From Akkermansia muciniphila (GTDB taxonomy: Bacteria; Verrucomicrobiota; Verrucomicrobiia; Verrucomicrobiales; Akkermansiaceae), in the NCBI GenBank assembly GCA_945888515.1, contig CAMDAD010000015.1:1-64000 (forward strand): a DNA stretch of 64,000 bases, written 5' to 3'. How positions within the stretch are numbered: position 1 is the first letter of the stretch; the number at the start of each line of letters is the position of its first letter. Shown one piece after another: positions 1 through 9,214 of the stretch. A program made the translations under genes and the position numbers. The notes below the pieces were generated by a model, which saw only the letters and a list, made by a program, of their open reading frames with translations, made no database searches and was not told the origin of the DNA.

Positions 1-1
1 T

Positions 2-385
2 ACGCGATACATGGGGGAAACTATATACTATGAACGTAGTATGTGCAAGGTTTTTCTGGGGAAAACACAAAAAAACGTGCATGCGATCTACTGAATTCCA
101 GCGAAAACCCTTGATAATTGGGAATCTGGTTGTTATTAAGGAAGCGCTACGTATCACGCCGGGAAGTATCCGAAACAGAAAATGAATGGGGAATCTCTTC
201 AGATTGCTGCGTCTCCGTCCAGTATGATCAAAGTGATGCCTTTCCGGATATTCACGGGCATAGCTTATCGCTTCGGTCAGTTCGTGCCAAAACGAATTTC
301 CAAGGCCCAACGATATCGCGTCATAGTGATCAATGAACGATCGAGCTTCCGCCGGAACTTTTGGGTGGTAAATAACCGTCCTCAT
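2..385 (-). CDS. RelE/ParE-type toxin, partial (open to the window edge)
   Basis: Minus-strand translation from an ATG overlapping the antitoxin stop (ATGA at 385-382): MRTVIYHPKVPAEARSFIDHYDAISLGLGNSFWHELTEAISYAREYPERHHFDHTGRRRSNLKRFPIHFLFRILPGVIR..., typical of the ParE/RelE fold. Not in the ORF track because no stop is reached before base 1. The C-terminal part after ILPGVIR does not look like the usual family ending. Confidence 0.72.
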   Translation of the reverse strand, partial: MRTVIYHPKVPAEARSFIDHYDAISLGLGNSFWHELTEAISYAREYPERHHFDHTGRRRSNLKRFPIHFLFRILPGVIRSASLITTRFPIIKGFRWNSVDRMHVFLCFPQKNLAHTTFIVYSFPHVSR

Positions 386-612
386 CTTCCAGGTCGTCCA
401 ACTTGAGCCAGAAATTCAGCGTGGCTAATCGGCTTGACTGCTCCAGAGTCCATCTCCGCATCTCTTCTCCCAACTTCTTCATCGTCAGGGCCTGATGGTG
501 CACCAGTGAACCCGTGGAGTAAAAAAGCTACGAGACCCTCACGATCTTCTTCGGACAGCTCCCTTACTTGCTTCTGGATATCAGCGATTTGAACCATACC
601 ACTAGCATACAT
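382..612 (-). CDS. Addiction-module antitoxin-like protein (short LSEEDREGL... type)
   Basis: 76-aa ORF resembling the putative addiction module component family; directly followed by the overlapping toxin-like ORF. Confidence 0.65.
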   Translation of the reverse strand: MYASGMVQIADIQKQVRELSEEDREGLVAFLLHGFTGAPSGPDDEEVGRRDAEMDSGAVKPISHAEFLAQVGRPGR

Positions 613-779
613 GAAATTTTTCGTGAATCAACCCTGTATTCTTGCCCCGCCGCTGGCCGATTTTTCTTCTTTTTGAGCCAACGTCGAAGGTGACTCATGT
701 ACGGTAGCGCATTGAGTCCACCGCCTTGTGTGTGCGTAGCATGCACTGAAACCAAAAAGGGTTCAAGTCCCTTGTAAAT

Positions 780-793
780 CAGGGCAAACGCAT
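780..793 (+). repeat. Left terminal inverted repeat of the IS
   Basis: CAGGGCAAACGCAT, exact reverse complement at 2042-2055. Confidence 0.88.
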
Positions 794-855
794 GAAATTT
801 ATTGAAAAATCAACAAAAAGCTTGTACTTTGTAAATACATCTTAACAATTAGCGG

Positions 856-2040
856 ATGTCCACACCGCAAGAGCCAACCGAAATCGACAACAACGCGTAT
901 CCGGCAATCATTCTCATTTTGCATGAGCTTGAAGATCCGCGCATCAAACGTGCACGCAAACACAATCTAACAGATATACTTTTTATCGCCCTTTGCACCG
1001 TGATATGCGGCGGAGAAAGTTTTGAAGACATGGAAGAATTTGGAAAGTCCAAACAGCAGTGGCTAAGCCAACACCTAGAATTGACCAACGGCATTCCTAG
1101 TCACGACACCTTCAACCGTGTTTTTCAATTACTCGATCCGAACTCTTTTCAGGACTGCCTCATCCGCTGGACACAAGCAGTTCGACTAAGAATCCCTAAC
1201 GAAATCGTAGCCATCGACGGCAAGGCCCAACGCCGCGCGCGCAACAAAAATCAAAACCATCACTACATAGTCAACGCCTGGGCAGGAGAAAACCGGCTTC
1301 TACTCGGCCAGTATAAAGTAGATGAAAAATCTAACGAAATTACCGCCATCCCCGAACTGCTACGCATCTTAGAGCTAAGCGGCTGCATCATCACCTGCGA
1401 TGCCATGGGCTGTCAGAAAAACATAGCCAAAGAAATCATCGAAGCCGATGCCAACTACGTGCTCGCCCTCAAAGGCAATCACGAGACAGCGCACGAAGAG
1501 ATCAGCGAATATCTTGAAGATCTCGTGATCGAAAAACAAAAGCCCCGCGACCCCCGAGCCGCGCCCGTAGCGTCCGACATCGCGCAGCTACAAAGTTACA
1601 GCGAAGAAGAAACAAACCACGGGCGCAAAACCACCTGGCACTATCATCAAAGCGATCAGTTAGAATGGTTCATGGAAAAAAGCGAATGGGAAGGACTACA
1701 AAGCGTCGGTATGGTAGAAACCATCACCGAGAAAAACGGCATCACCACAGCAGAGAAACGCTATTACCTATGCAGCATAGGATTAGACGTGAATAAATTT
1801 GCCAAAGCCGTGCGCGGTCACTGGGGAGTGGAAAACAACTGCCACTGGGTAATGGACGTAGTATTCAAAGAAGATGAAAATCGAGCGCGCACCGCCCATG
1901 CCGCGCAGAATTTAGGAACGACAAGAGGCATAGCCATGAACTTGATCCGAAAGGAAACCACCAACAAAAGAGGCATAAAAGGCCGAGTAAAGAGAGCAGG
2001 CTGGGATCATTCCTACCTCGAAAAAATCCTCACAATTTAA
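856..2040 (+). CDS. ISAs1-family (H-repeat-associated type) DDE transposase
   Basis: 394-aa protein with [59 protein letters not shown] and [26 protein letters not shown] motifs characteristic of the family. Confidence 0.92.
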   Translation: MSTPQEPTEIDNNAYPAIILILHELEDPRIKRARKHNLTDILFIALCTVICGGESFEDMEEFGKSKQQWLSQHLELTNGIPSHDTFNRVFQLLDPNSFQDCLIRWTQAVRLRIPNEIVAIDGKAQRRARNKNQNHHYIVNAWAGENRLLLGQYKVDEKSNEITAIPELLRILELSGCIITCDAMGCQKNIAKEIIEADANYVLALKGNHETAHEEISEYLEDLVIEKQKPRDPRAAPVASDIAQLQSYSEEETNHGRKTTWHYHQSDQLEWFMEKSEWEGLQSVGMVETITEKNGITTAEKRYYLCSIGLDVNKFAKAVRGHWGVENNCHWVMDVVFKEDENRARTAHAAQNLGTTRGIAMNLIRKETTNKRGIKGRVKRAGWDHSYLEKILTI

Positions 2041-2041
2041 A

Positions 2042-2055
2042 ATGCGTTTGCCCTG
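2042..2055 (-). repeat. Right terminal inverted repeat of the IS
   Basis: ATGCGTTTGCCCTG, exact reverse complement of 780-793. Confidence 0.88.
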
Positions 2056-2404
2056 TCTGGCGCGCAAGATGCCGCCTGCGGCGGAGAAGTTTCCCTGGCA
2101 TTGGTTGTTTTGCATGGATCATTTGTCGCGAGATTCCGATACAGGTGTGGTAAGACGGCATCACTTGCATGAAAAAACCTATGGTGAGGCCGTGACAAGG
2201 GCGGCCGAGAGGGCGGGCATTCTCAAAAGGGTGACCACGCACGCACTGCGCCATAGTTTTGCGACGGACTTGTTGCGCAGTGGTGCGGACATTCGGACAG
2301 TGCAGGAGCTTTTAGGACATGCGGATGTGAAAACCACCGAGATCTATGCCCATGCTGTGGAACTTGGCAAAGGTGTAATGAGTCCGTTGGATCGTATGGT
2401 TTGA
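2056..2404 (+). pseudogene. Truncated integron-type integrase (IntI-like tyrosine recombinase), C-terminal half only
   Basis: [18 protein letters not shown]...[88 protein letters not shown] closely resembles the IntI C-terminus (LARKYP..., RRHH, HxLRHSFAT, GxxSPLD). Homology begins right after the IS right end; no N-terminal half is present. Confidence 0.85.
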
Positions 2405-2431
2405 GCGTGGCGGCGAGAGGGAAGGATGATT

Positions 2432-3445
2432 TCAATCATTCTCGGGGCGGGGATCGCGGGAGAGAAGGTCGCGCAGAGCGAGGGCGGCGGGGCGCTCTTG
2501 GTAGAGAATGCTGTGGACGGCATCAATGATGGGCGTATTCACCGCTGCCAAGCGCGCAGCCTCGTAGATGGACAAAGTGTTAGGAACCCCCTCCGCGATC
2601 ATGCCGATGCTGCCAACGGCTTCATCGAGGGCTTTTCCTTGACCGAGGGCGAGGCCGACGCGGTGATTGCGCGAGTGATGGGAAAAGCACGTGGCGATCA
2701 GATCCCCCATGCCGGAGAGTCCGGTAAAGGTTTCGCGCTGACCGCCTAGTGCGATGCCAAGCCTGGTCATTTCACTGAGCGCACGTGTCACCAAGGCAGC
2801 TATGGCATTATCGCCAAGACCAAGTCCTGCGGCGATTCCCGCGGCCAAGGCGTATATATTTTTGATCGCCCCGCCCAGCTCGATTCCGGCAATGTCCGTA
2901 CTGGTATAGGTGCGGAAGTGTGGGAGAGTGAATAGTTTTTGTAAATTGGAGGCAAGTTCGGCATTCTGAGAACCGATCACAGCACAGGTGGCGAGTTGCG
3001 AAGCGATTTCCTCTGCGTGGTTTGGTCCGGAGATGACGGCGAGCGGATGATCTGGGAAAATCTCCTGCAAAATCTGACTCATGCGGTCGCCCGTGTTGCG
3101 TTCGATGCCCTTGGCGCTCGACACCAGTGCTGATCGCGGCGAAAAGGAAGAGAGCTCCACGGCAGTGGTGCGCGTCGCGGAGGTGGGGACGGCAAAAATG
3201 ATCAGATTGTGAGATGCGGCATCCGCCAATGAAGTGGAAGCACGCACTTTGTGGCTCAGATGGGCTTCACTGAGGTAGCGTGGATTGCGGTGATTCGCGT
3301 TGATTTCCTCTGCTACGTGAGCATCGCGGCCGATCAGTGTCAGGCGCTCACAGCGTTCTCCTAACAAAAATGCCAATGCCGTGCCGAAGGATCCACTGCC
3401 GATGATCGCGATCGATGGAAAGGAGGATGAAGAAGTGGTGGACAT
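2432..3445 (-). CDS. gpsA: Glycerol-3-phosphate dehydrogenase [NAD(P)+]
   Basis: IAIIGSGSFGTALAFLLGE, ISGPNHAEEIA, LGGAIKNIYALAAGIAAGLGLGDNAIAALVTRALSEM; start set at MSTTSSSSFP inside the 2432-3583 ORF. Confidence 0.93.
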   Translation of the reverse strand: MSTTSSSSFPSIAIIGSGSFGTALAFLLGERCERLTLIGRDAHVAEEINANHRNPRYLSEAHLSHKVRASTSLADAASHNLIIFAVPTSATRTTAVELSSFSPRSALVSSAKGIERNTGDRMSQILQEIFPDHPLAVISGPNHAEEIASQLATCAVIGSQNAELASNLQKLFTLPHFRTYTSTDIAGIELGGAIKNIYALAAGIAAGLGLGDNAIAALVTRALSEMTRLGIALGGQRETFTGLSGMGDLIATCFSHHSRNHRVGLALGQGKALDEAVGSIGMIAEGVPNTLSIYEAARLAAVNTPIIDAVHSILYQERPAALALRDLLSRDPRPEND

Positions 3446-3455
3446 AAAAAACGAC

Positions 3456-4145
3456 TCAGGATTTCTTCGGAAAACGGTTTTCTGTGCGATTACGCAAGCG
3501 CTGGATATTGCTGCGGTGTTTGTAGATGGCGAGAGTTCCGATAAGAATGGAAAATGCCAAGAGCGGCTTGTTCCAAGTGCCATCGGCGAATTTACCGTGA
3601 TGGAAAGAACCCCACACAGTAAGCAAAGGGAGAATAGCCGCTGCGATTATGCTGGCCAGAGATACGTAACGGCTGATCGCAAAAACGATGCTCCATACCA
3701 TCACGAGGATGACCACGGCTGCTGGCATGAGTGCGATCAGAACGCCTGCGGAAGTCGCGATGCCTTTGCCGCCCTTGAATCCGACCCACGGGGAATAGTT
3801 GTGACCAAGAATCGCGCAGAGGCCGGTGAGAACCTGAAAGATTTGTGCGGTGAGCATGGGAAAATTTTCCGCAAGTGGGGCCAGCACTGATAGGCTCAGC
3901 GGGTTTTTCATACCGATGAAATGAATCAAAGAGAGCCCCAGCACGGTGGGAATCAATCCCTTCAACACGTCTAACAAAAAACACGGGATACCGTAGCTTT
4001 TTCCTAGCACTCGCCAGACATTCGTGGCCCCGATATTGCCCGAGCCGTGTTCTCGGATATCGATGCCTTTGCATTTGCCGAAGATCCAGCCAAAGGGGAT
4101 GGAGCCGAAGAAAAAAGCGAGCAGAGGGCAGAGCCAGAGATACAT
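3456..4145 (-). CDS. plsY: Glycerol-3-phosphate acyltransferase PlsY
   Basis: GSIPFGWIFGK, REHGSGNIGATNVWRVLGK, VGFKGGKGIATSAGV motifs; adjacent to gpsA. Confidence 0.94.
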   Translation of the reverse strand: MYLWLCPLLAFFFGSIPFGWIFGKCKGIDIREHGSGNIGATNVWRVLGKSYGIPCFLLDVLKGLIPTVLGLSLIHFIGMKNPLSLSVLAPLAENFPMLTAQIFQVLTGLCAILGHNYSPWVGFKGGKGIATSAGVLIALMPAAVVILVMVWSIVFAISRYVSLASIIAAAILPLLTVWGSFHHGKFADGTWNKPLLAFSILIGTLAIYKHRSNIQRLRNRTENRFPKKS

Positions 4146-4146
4146 G

Positions 4147-5004
4147 TTAGATCGTGGGATTGGGTGCCTCCTTGCGGATGCGCAGATTGATCAACTCGAC
4201 AGCGAAGGAGAAAGCCATCGCGAAATAAATGTAGCCTTTTGGCACGTGAAAGCCGACACCCTCCGCGAGCAGTGTGGTGCCAATCAGAATCAGGAATGCC
4301 AACGCGAGAATTTTCACGGACGGGTGACGCGACACAAAGGAACTGATGGCACCTGAGGCCAATAGCATCACTGCGATGGAAATGATGACAGCAACCATCA
4401 TCAATGAGATCCGTGTAGGATCGTTCACCATGCCCACGGCAGTGATCACCGAGTCGAGCGAGAAAACGATATCGATGACCATCACCTGCAGTAATACGGA
4501 AGCAAGAGTTGTGGTGACTTTACGCACCTCCTGCGCGGTTTCGCTGACGCTTTCGACTTTGTGGTGGATTTCCTTGGTAGATTTCCAGATCAGGAAAAGA
4601 CCGCCGACGATCAGAATGATGTCCTTGACAGAGACTCCCATCAGACCAGCGGCATTGACCAAGGCATGCCCGGGATCCTCATGCTGGTTGCCCTGCAGGA
4701 TTTCGACGAGTCCTGGATGAATGGGGATGGAAAAAACATCATCCTTTAGGCTCATGATCCACGTGATGGATGCGAGCAACACGAGCCGTGCGATCATGGC
4801 CAGGCCAAGGCCAAAGTAGCGTCCGAGTTTTCGATCTTTTTCCGGGAGACGATCGACGAGAATCGAGATAAAGATGATGTTATCGATGCCGAGGACGATC
4901 TCGAGCAGTGATAAAGTGAGCAGCGCTCCCCAGGCTTCGGGTTGCTGAAACCAGGAAAAATCGAAGTAAGAGGCGACAAACAAGGAATCGGTCATAGTCA
5001 GCAT
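4147..5004 (-). CDS. TerC/Alx family integral membrane protein
   Basis: LTLSLLEIVLGIDNIIFISILVDRLPE and VMVIDIVFSLDSVITAVGM motifs. Confidence 0.9.
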   Translation of the reverse strand: MLTMTDSLFVASYFDFSWFQQPEAWGALLTLSLLEIVLGIDNIIFISILVDRLPEKDRKLGRYFGLGLAMIARLVLLASITWIMSLKDDVFSIPIHPGLVEILQGNQHEDPGHALVNAAGLMGVSVKDIILIVGGLFLIWKSTKEIHHKVESVSETAQEVRKVTTTLASVLLQVMVIDIVFSLDSVITAVGMVNDPTRISLMMVAVIISIAVMLLASGAISSFVSRHPSVKILALAFLILIGTTLLAEGVGFHVPKGYIYFAMAFSFAVELINLRIRKEAPNPTI

Positions 5005-5426
5005 TATGATTGTTGTGTGGAAAAAAGTAGCGCGCGTTGTTTCATTTGCGTGGCCATAAGAGACAGGGCATTGGCGCGGGTGGGAGCCAAGTGTTCTTTG
5101 AGACCGGTTTTTTCAATGAAGGACATGTCAGCCGTGAGAATATCGTCGGGCTTCTGGTGATTTAGCACCTCGATAAAGAGAGCGATCATGCCCTTGGTGA
5201 TGAGGGAGTCGGAATCCGCGAAGAATTCAATCTTGCCATCGATACAGGCGGCATCGAGCCAAACCTGAGATTGGCAGCCTTTGATCAGATGCTCTGAGTT
5301 GCGTGCTGAATCCGGCAAGGCAGCGAGCTTACGACCCAGTGCAATGACATATTCGTAGCGGTCTTGCCAATCGTGAAAAAATGATAGATCTTCTAGCAGT
5401 TGGTTCTGTTTTTCGACGATGGTCAT
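5004..5426 (-). CDS. sufE: SufE family Fe-S cluster assembly sulfur acceptor
   Basis: FHDWQDRYEYVIALGRKLAALP...NLIKGCQSQVWLDA-like core, KGMIALFIEVL. Confidence 0.88.
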   Translation of the reverse strand: MTIVEKQNQLLEDLSFFHDWQDRYEYVIALGRKLAALPDSARNSEHLIKGCQSQVWLDAACIDGKIEFFADSDSLITKGMIALFIEVLNHQKPDDILTADMSFIEKTGLKEHLAPTRANALSLMATQMKQRALLFSTQQS

Positions 5427-5519
5427 TTTCTGGGCAGATTCTAAAGCAAGCTTGTGAGTTGGGCAAGATGATTTCCATGCTTGCGAAGTCGTGCGATTGT
5501 TGCAGGATGCTCATGCAAC

Positions 5520-6479
5520 ATGAAACACATTCCGTTGATTCTATCGCTATGGGCCTGCGTTGGCACGCTGCTGGCGGATCCCTTGACGCAAGCCGACCGG
5601 GAAGAACTGCGCGAGCGTCTCAAGGCGATACAAGAGGGTGCTGAGGCTCATCAGGAAAAGCGCTTTGCTTCCGCGGTCGAAGATTTTCGTTCGGCATTGC
5701 AAAATGAAGATGCGGCGATGGCTCTCTATCTGAAATGCGTAGAGCAGGCGGACTTTATCGATCAGCAGAAAAAGAACCAGGACTTCCGCGACTGGAAACG
5801 CGACAACGAGGGGCGGTTAAAAAATCCGGCATTTCGCCAGGCGCTTCGCTTTCAATTGAACTGGTTGGCGCTTTCGATGCGAGTCGCGGCGCGCCCGGAA
5901 GATCGGGTAAAACTTGCTCCGGAGGCACAAGAGGCGTTGCGGGCGATTTTTGCGAATGCCAAAAATCTATCGGGCCAGACGGCGCTTCTTTCCCGCTCGG
6001 TATTTGAGAGCGTCTTTGCGCGGACCTATCATATCAGCGATTCAAAACACAAAAGTTGGCCCAGCTCACCGCTGCAAGTGGCAGAGATTTTCGATCAGGT
6101 GATCATGCCGCCGCTGCGCAAGCCGGATGCTCTAGCGGCACTGAACGATGCGTGGGATTTACGCATTCAAATGGAATCGGCGCGAATCGAGGAGTTTTCC
6201 GGCAACAATGACGAACCGAAGGGACTGACGCGTCGTGAGACCATCACTCCCGAAATGGCAAGCTTCCGTGAAGAGGCGTTGCCGCAACTGCAATGGCGCA
6301 AGCAAGTGGATCTATTTCAATGCGGCGGCCAGCGCGCGGCAGCGCTGCGCATGTTGAGCCACATCAATGACCATCTCACGAATCCGAAGGCATCGACTTG
6401 GATTGAGGAATTCCAAAATCTCGTCAATGCGGAGGCGAAAACTCCTGAGACAAGTGCTAACACTTCGCCGAGCGAGTAA
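5520..6479 (+). CDS. Secreted hypothetical protein
   Basis: Signal-peptide-like N-terminus MKHIPLILSLWACVGTLLADP inside ORF 5481-6479; no family recognised. Confidence 0.6.
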   Translation: MKHIPLILSLWACVGTLLADPLTQADREELRERLKAIQEGAEAHQEKRFASAVEDFRSALQNEDAAMALYLKCVEQADFIDQQKKNQDFRDWKRDNEGRLKNPAFRQALRFQLNWLALSMRVAARPEDRVKLAPEAQEALRAIFANAKNLSGQTALLSRSVFESVFARTYHISDSKHKSWPSSPLQVAEIFDQVIMPPLRKPDALAALNDAWDLRIQMESARIEEFSGNNDEPKGLTRRETITPEMASFREEALPQLQWRKQVDLFQCGGQRAAALRMLSHINDHLTNPKASTWIEEFQNLVNAEAKTPETSANTSPSE

Positions 6480-6492
6480 GCAACCATTCACA

Positions 6493-6526
6493 AAAAAACC
6501 GACTCTCGTGTGAGAGTCGGTTTTTT
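6493..6526. terminator. Bidirectional intrinsic terminator
   Basis: AAAAAAACCGACTCTC GTGT GAGAGTCGGTTTTTTG between convergent genes ending at 6479 and 6541. Confidence 0.9.
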
Positions 6527-6540
6527 GTTAGATACGAGAA

Positions 6541-7032
6541 TCAAAGATCTTTCAACACTGCTTTGATGGCAGTAAAATCGGGCAGATCTTTCGGGTGTTC
6601 TTGCACTTCCGCGTAGCGCACTGTGCCTGTTTTATCGATAACGAAGGCCGAGCGCTTCGGCACACCACCCATGATCAGGTTGGCTTCGGGCAGGAACTGC
6701 TCATAGGCAACGCCGTAAGCCTTGGCGACAGTGTGTTCGTAATCGCTGAGCAAGGGGAGGGTGATGCCCTCTTTTTCCGCCCATGCGGCTTGCGCAAAGG
6801 GGTTGTCACCGCTGATCCCGATGACCTTCGCATTCAGCGCTTCGTATTCGGCGATGCCGTTCGATATATCGCAAAACTCAGTGGTGCAAACGCCTGTGAA
6901 AGCCATGGGCACGAAAAGCAGCAAGAGGTTCGATGAGCCGATGTGCTCGGAAAGGGTGAATAGTTTGGGACCCTCGGCAGTCTTGGTGACGAGGGTGAAA
7001 TCCGGTGCTTTATCTCCTACTTTGATTGACAT
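6541..7032 (-). CDS. Peroxiredoxin (AhpC/TSA-Redoxin family)
   Basis: VGDKAPDFTL, FVPMAFTGVCTTEFCDI. Confidence 0.92.
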   Translation of the reverse strand: MSIKVGDKAPDFTLVTKTAEGPKLFTLSEHIGSSNLLLLFVPMAFTGVCTTEFCDISNGIAEYEALNAKVIGISGDNPFAQAAWAEKEGITLPLLSDYEHTVAKAYGVAYEQFLPEANLIMGGVPKRSAFVIDKTGTVRYAEVQEHPKDLPDFTAIKAVLKDL

Positions 7033-7109
7033 AAATTGTTTTTGATTGTTGAAGGGGTGGCGTCATCTTACTGCATTCTGGCAGTGGGTCAACACTGCGT
7101 TCCTTTTTT

Positions 7110-8399
7110 ATGTTTGAATTTTCTCTCATGGGCCAGCGTCTCGGTGGTCACAGTGGTATTTCGGAATTGATGGACGACTTAGGCCAGGCGCTGTCGCAAT
7201 CTGGCGCGGAAGTGAAAATGCTGGGAGGCGGTCAACCAGCGCACATTCCCGCGATGGATGAGCGTTGGGCCAGTCGATTCCAAGAAATGTTAGAAAACCG
7301 CGAGGAGTTCGACAAAGCCGTGGGCAATTATGATCCCCCGCGCGGCAATCCGGCTTTCATCGCTGCGCTCGCCGCGATGTTACGCCGTGAGTTCGGTTGG
7401 GATGTCGGCCCGGAACACATCGCAGTTACCGCGGGAGGACAGACGGCCTTTTTCTTCTTGTTTCATCTGCTCGGTGGAGAGATGACGGATGGCACGCACA
7501 AAAAAATCCTTCTTCCGCTCGTGCCTGAATACATTGGCTACGCTAATCAATCGGTGCGCGATGAGTTGTTTCGAGCCCATCTGCCACGCATCGAGTTCAC
7601 GGGCGAACACGAATTCAAGTATCGGGTCGATTTCGATACTCTGGAAATCGGCGACGACATTGCGGCGATCTGCGTCTCGCGTCCTACGAATCCTACAGGG
7701 AATGTGCTGACCGATGAAGAAATCGCTCGCCTCGCCGCTCTGGCAAAATCGCACAACATCCCCCTGATCATCGATAACGCTTACGGCGCGCCGTTTCCGA
7801 ACATCATTTTCACCGAGGCCACTCCGGTCTGGCATGAGCACATGATTTTGACATTGAGTCTATCGAAACTCGGACTGCCTGGAACTAGAACGGGGATTGT
7901 CATCGCCCATCCGAGCGTGGCGGCGGCCATGGCCAATATGTCGGCGATTGTTGGTCTCTCCAATCCGACTGTGGGGCAGGCGATCGTGCGACCGATGCTG
8001 GAATCGGGAGAAATTCTCAAGCTCTCGAATGAGGTGGTGCGTCCGTTTTACATCGAGAAGTCCCGTTTCGCTCGGCAATGCGTTGAGAAAATGTTTGGTG
8101 ATCGTTTTCGCTACTATGTTCATCGTAGCGAGGGCGCGATTTTCTTATGGTTGTGGTTTCCAGATTTGCCTATCACGTCGAAGGAACTCTACCAACGCCT
8201 CAAAAAACGCGGAGTATTGATTATCTCGGGGCATTATTTCTTTTTTGGGCTAGATGATGCGATCGACTGGCCGCACCGTCAGCAGTGCCTACGGATGACA
8301 TTTACGATGCCCACCGATGTGGTTTCTGAGGGGATACGCGTGATAGGTGAAGAAGTTGCCAAGGCGCATGCTGAAGCGGAAAGGGGAAATGTGCCATGA
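7110..8399 (+). CDS. avtA: Valine--pyruvate aminotransferase
   Basis: FEFSLMGQRLGGHSGISELMDDLGQAL, GGGQPAHIP, YIGYANQ, LTLSLSKLGLPGTRTGIVIA. Confidence 0.9.
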   Translation: MFEFSLMGQRLGGHSGISELMDDLGQALSQSGAEVKMLGGGQPAHIPAMDERWASRFQEMLENREEFDKAVGNYDPPRGNPAFIAALAAMLRREFGWDVGPEHIAVTAGGQTAFFFLFHLLGGEMTDGTHKKILLPLVPEYIGYANQSVRDELFRAHLPRIEFTGEHEFKYRVDFDTLEIGDDIAAICVSRPTNPTGNVLTDEEIARLAALAKSHNIPLIIDNAYGAPFPNIIFTEATPVWHEHMILTLSLSKLGLPGTRTGIVIAHPSVAAAMANMSAIVGLSNPTVGQAIVRPMLESGEILKLSNEVVRPFYIEKSRFARQCVEKMFGDRFRYYVHRSEGAIFLWLWFPDLPITSKELYQRLKKRGVLIISGHYFFFGLDDAIDWPHRQQCLRMTFTMPTDVVSEGIRVIGEEVAKAHAEAERGNVP

Positions 8400-9214
8400 C
8401 AGACGAAGTCCCAACTCCGGAGCTTGTGATCCGTCCCATCGGCTTCGTGCGTACGGGGAAGTCGGTGAAATTTGCCGCGCTTCATCAGCCCGACGAATCG
8501 GCCGAGGAGCGCAGTGTGCTGGAGTTGTTGCCGCAGGAGGAGTTTCGCCGTGGCCTACAGGATTTGGCGAGTTTCTCACGGATCTGGTTGGTGTGGTGGT
8601 TTCATCGCAATGATAGTTGGCGCTCCTTGGTGCTGCCTCCGCGTGGTCCTGCGCAGCGGCGCGGTGTTTTTGCCACGCGCTCACCGCACCGGCCGAATGC
8701 TTTGGGCATGACACCAGTGAAATTGTTAGGCATCGATGGCTTTCACCTGCACCTAGGGCCCTGTGACCTTGTGGATGGTACGCCAGTGTTTGACATCAAG
8801 CCCTACATTCCTGCCTACGATGCCTTCCCAGAGGAATCGGCGGGCTGGCTCGATGAAGTGGATACCTGGATGCGACAGGATCCCAGCTATCAGGTGGATT
8901 ACGCGCCGCTGGCTCTATCCCAGTTGGAGTGGTTGAAGACTAGCTGTGGGATTGATTTTGTGGATCGCATGGAGGAAATCTTGAGACGCGACCCCATGCC
9001 TCACCGCACGCGTCGCATTCGCAGCAAAGGGGAAGGCTTGTTTGAAATCGGATGCGGTGCGTGGCGCGCACGCTATCGCTTACTGGGAACTAACGTGTTT
9101 ATCGAGAACATCAGGTCGGGATTTCCCATCGACCTTCTCCAGCGTTTTCACTCAGAAGAAATTCCCGATCGCGACGCGCAGTTGGCGTTTCTCGAGAAGT
9201 GGTCAGCGCTCTGA
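8396..9214 (+). CDS. trmO: tRNA (N6-threonylcarbamoyladenosine(37)-N6)-methyltransferase TrmO (TsaA-like)
   Basis: IRPIGFVRT, FSRIWLVWWFHRN, GVFATRSPHRPNALGMTPVKLLGIDG, DLVDGTPVFDIKPYIPAYDA; ATGA overlap with avtA. Confidence 0.92.
   Translation: MTDEVPTPELVIRPIGFVRTGKSVKFAALHQPDESAEERSVLELLPQEEFRRGLQDLASFSRIWLVWWFHRNDSWRSLVLPPRGPAQRRGVFATRSPHRPNALGMTPVKLLGIDGFHLHLGPCDLVDGTPVFDIKPYIPAYDAFPEESAGWLDEVDTWMRQDPSYQVDYAPLALSQLEWLKTSCGIDFVDRMEEILRRDPMPHRTRRIRSKGEGLFEIGCGAWRARYRLLGTNVFIENIRSGFPIDLLQRFHSEEIPDRDAQLAFLEKWSAL

Larger units (their letters stand above)
780..2055 (+). mobile_element. Complete ISAs1-family insertion sequence
   Basis: Perfect 14-bp terminal inverted repeats CAGGGCAAACGCAT (780-793) / ATGCGTTTGCCCTG (2042-2055) bracketing an intact transposase ORF. 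Confidence 0.88.

Noticed and set aside
118-406. Plus-strand ORFs 118-336 and 182-406
   Set aside because: Antisense to the convincing minus-strand toxin ORF and without recognisable protein features.
683-779. tRNA-like elements on + strand (GGTAGCGCATTGAG and AAGGGTTCAAGTCCCTT) next to the IS left end
   Set aside because: The D-loop-like and T-arm-like pieces are about 57 nt apart and no matching acceptor or anticodon stem could be drawn; at best a decayed tRNA.
3381-3890. 169-aa plus-strand ORF
   Set aside because: Antisense to gpsA/plsY; composition reflects the opposite-strand coding frame.
8396-9214. Overlaps avtA/trmO (8396-8399) and trmO/lipase (9203-9214) as unusual
   Set aside because: Short ATGA and convergent 3' overlaps are common in compact bacterial genomes.
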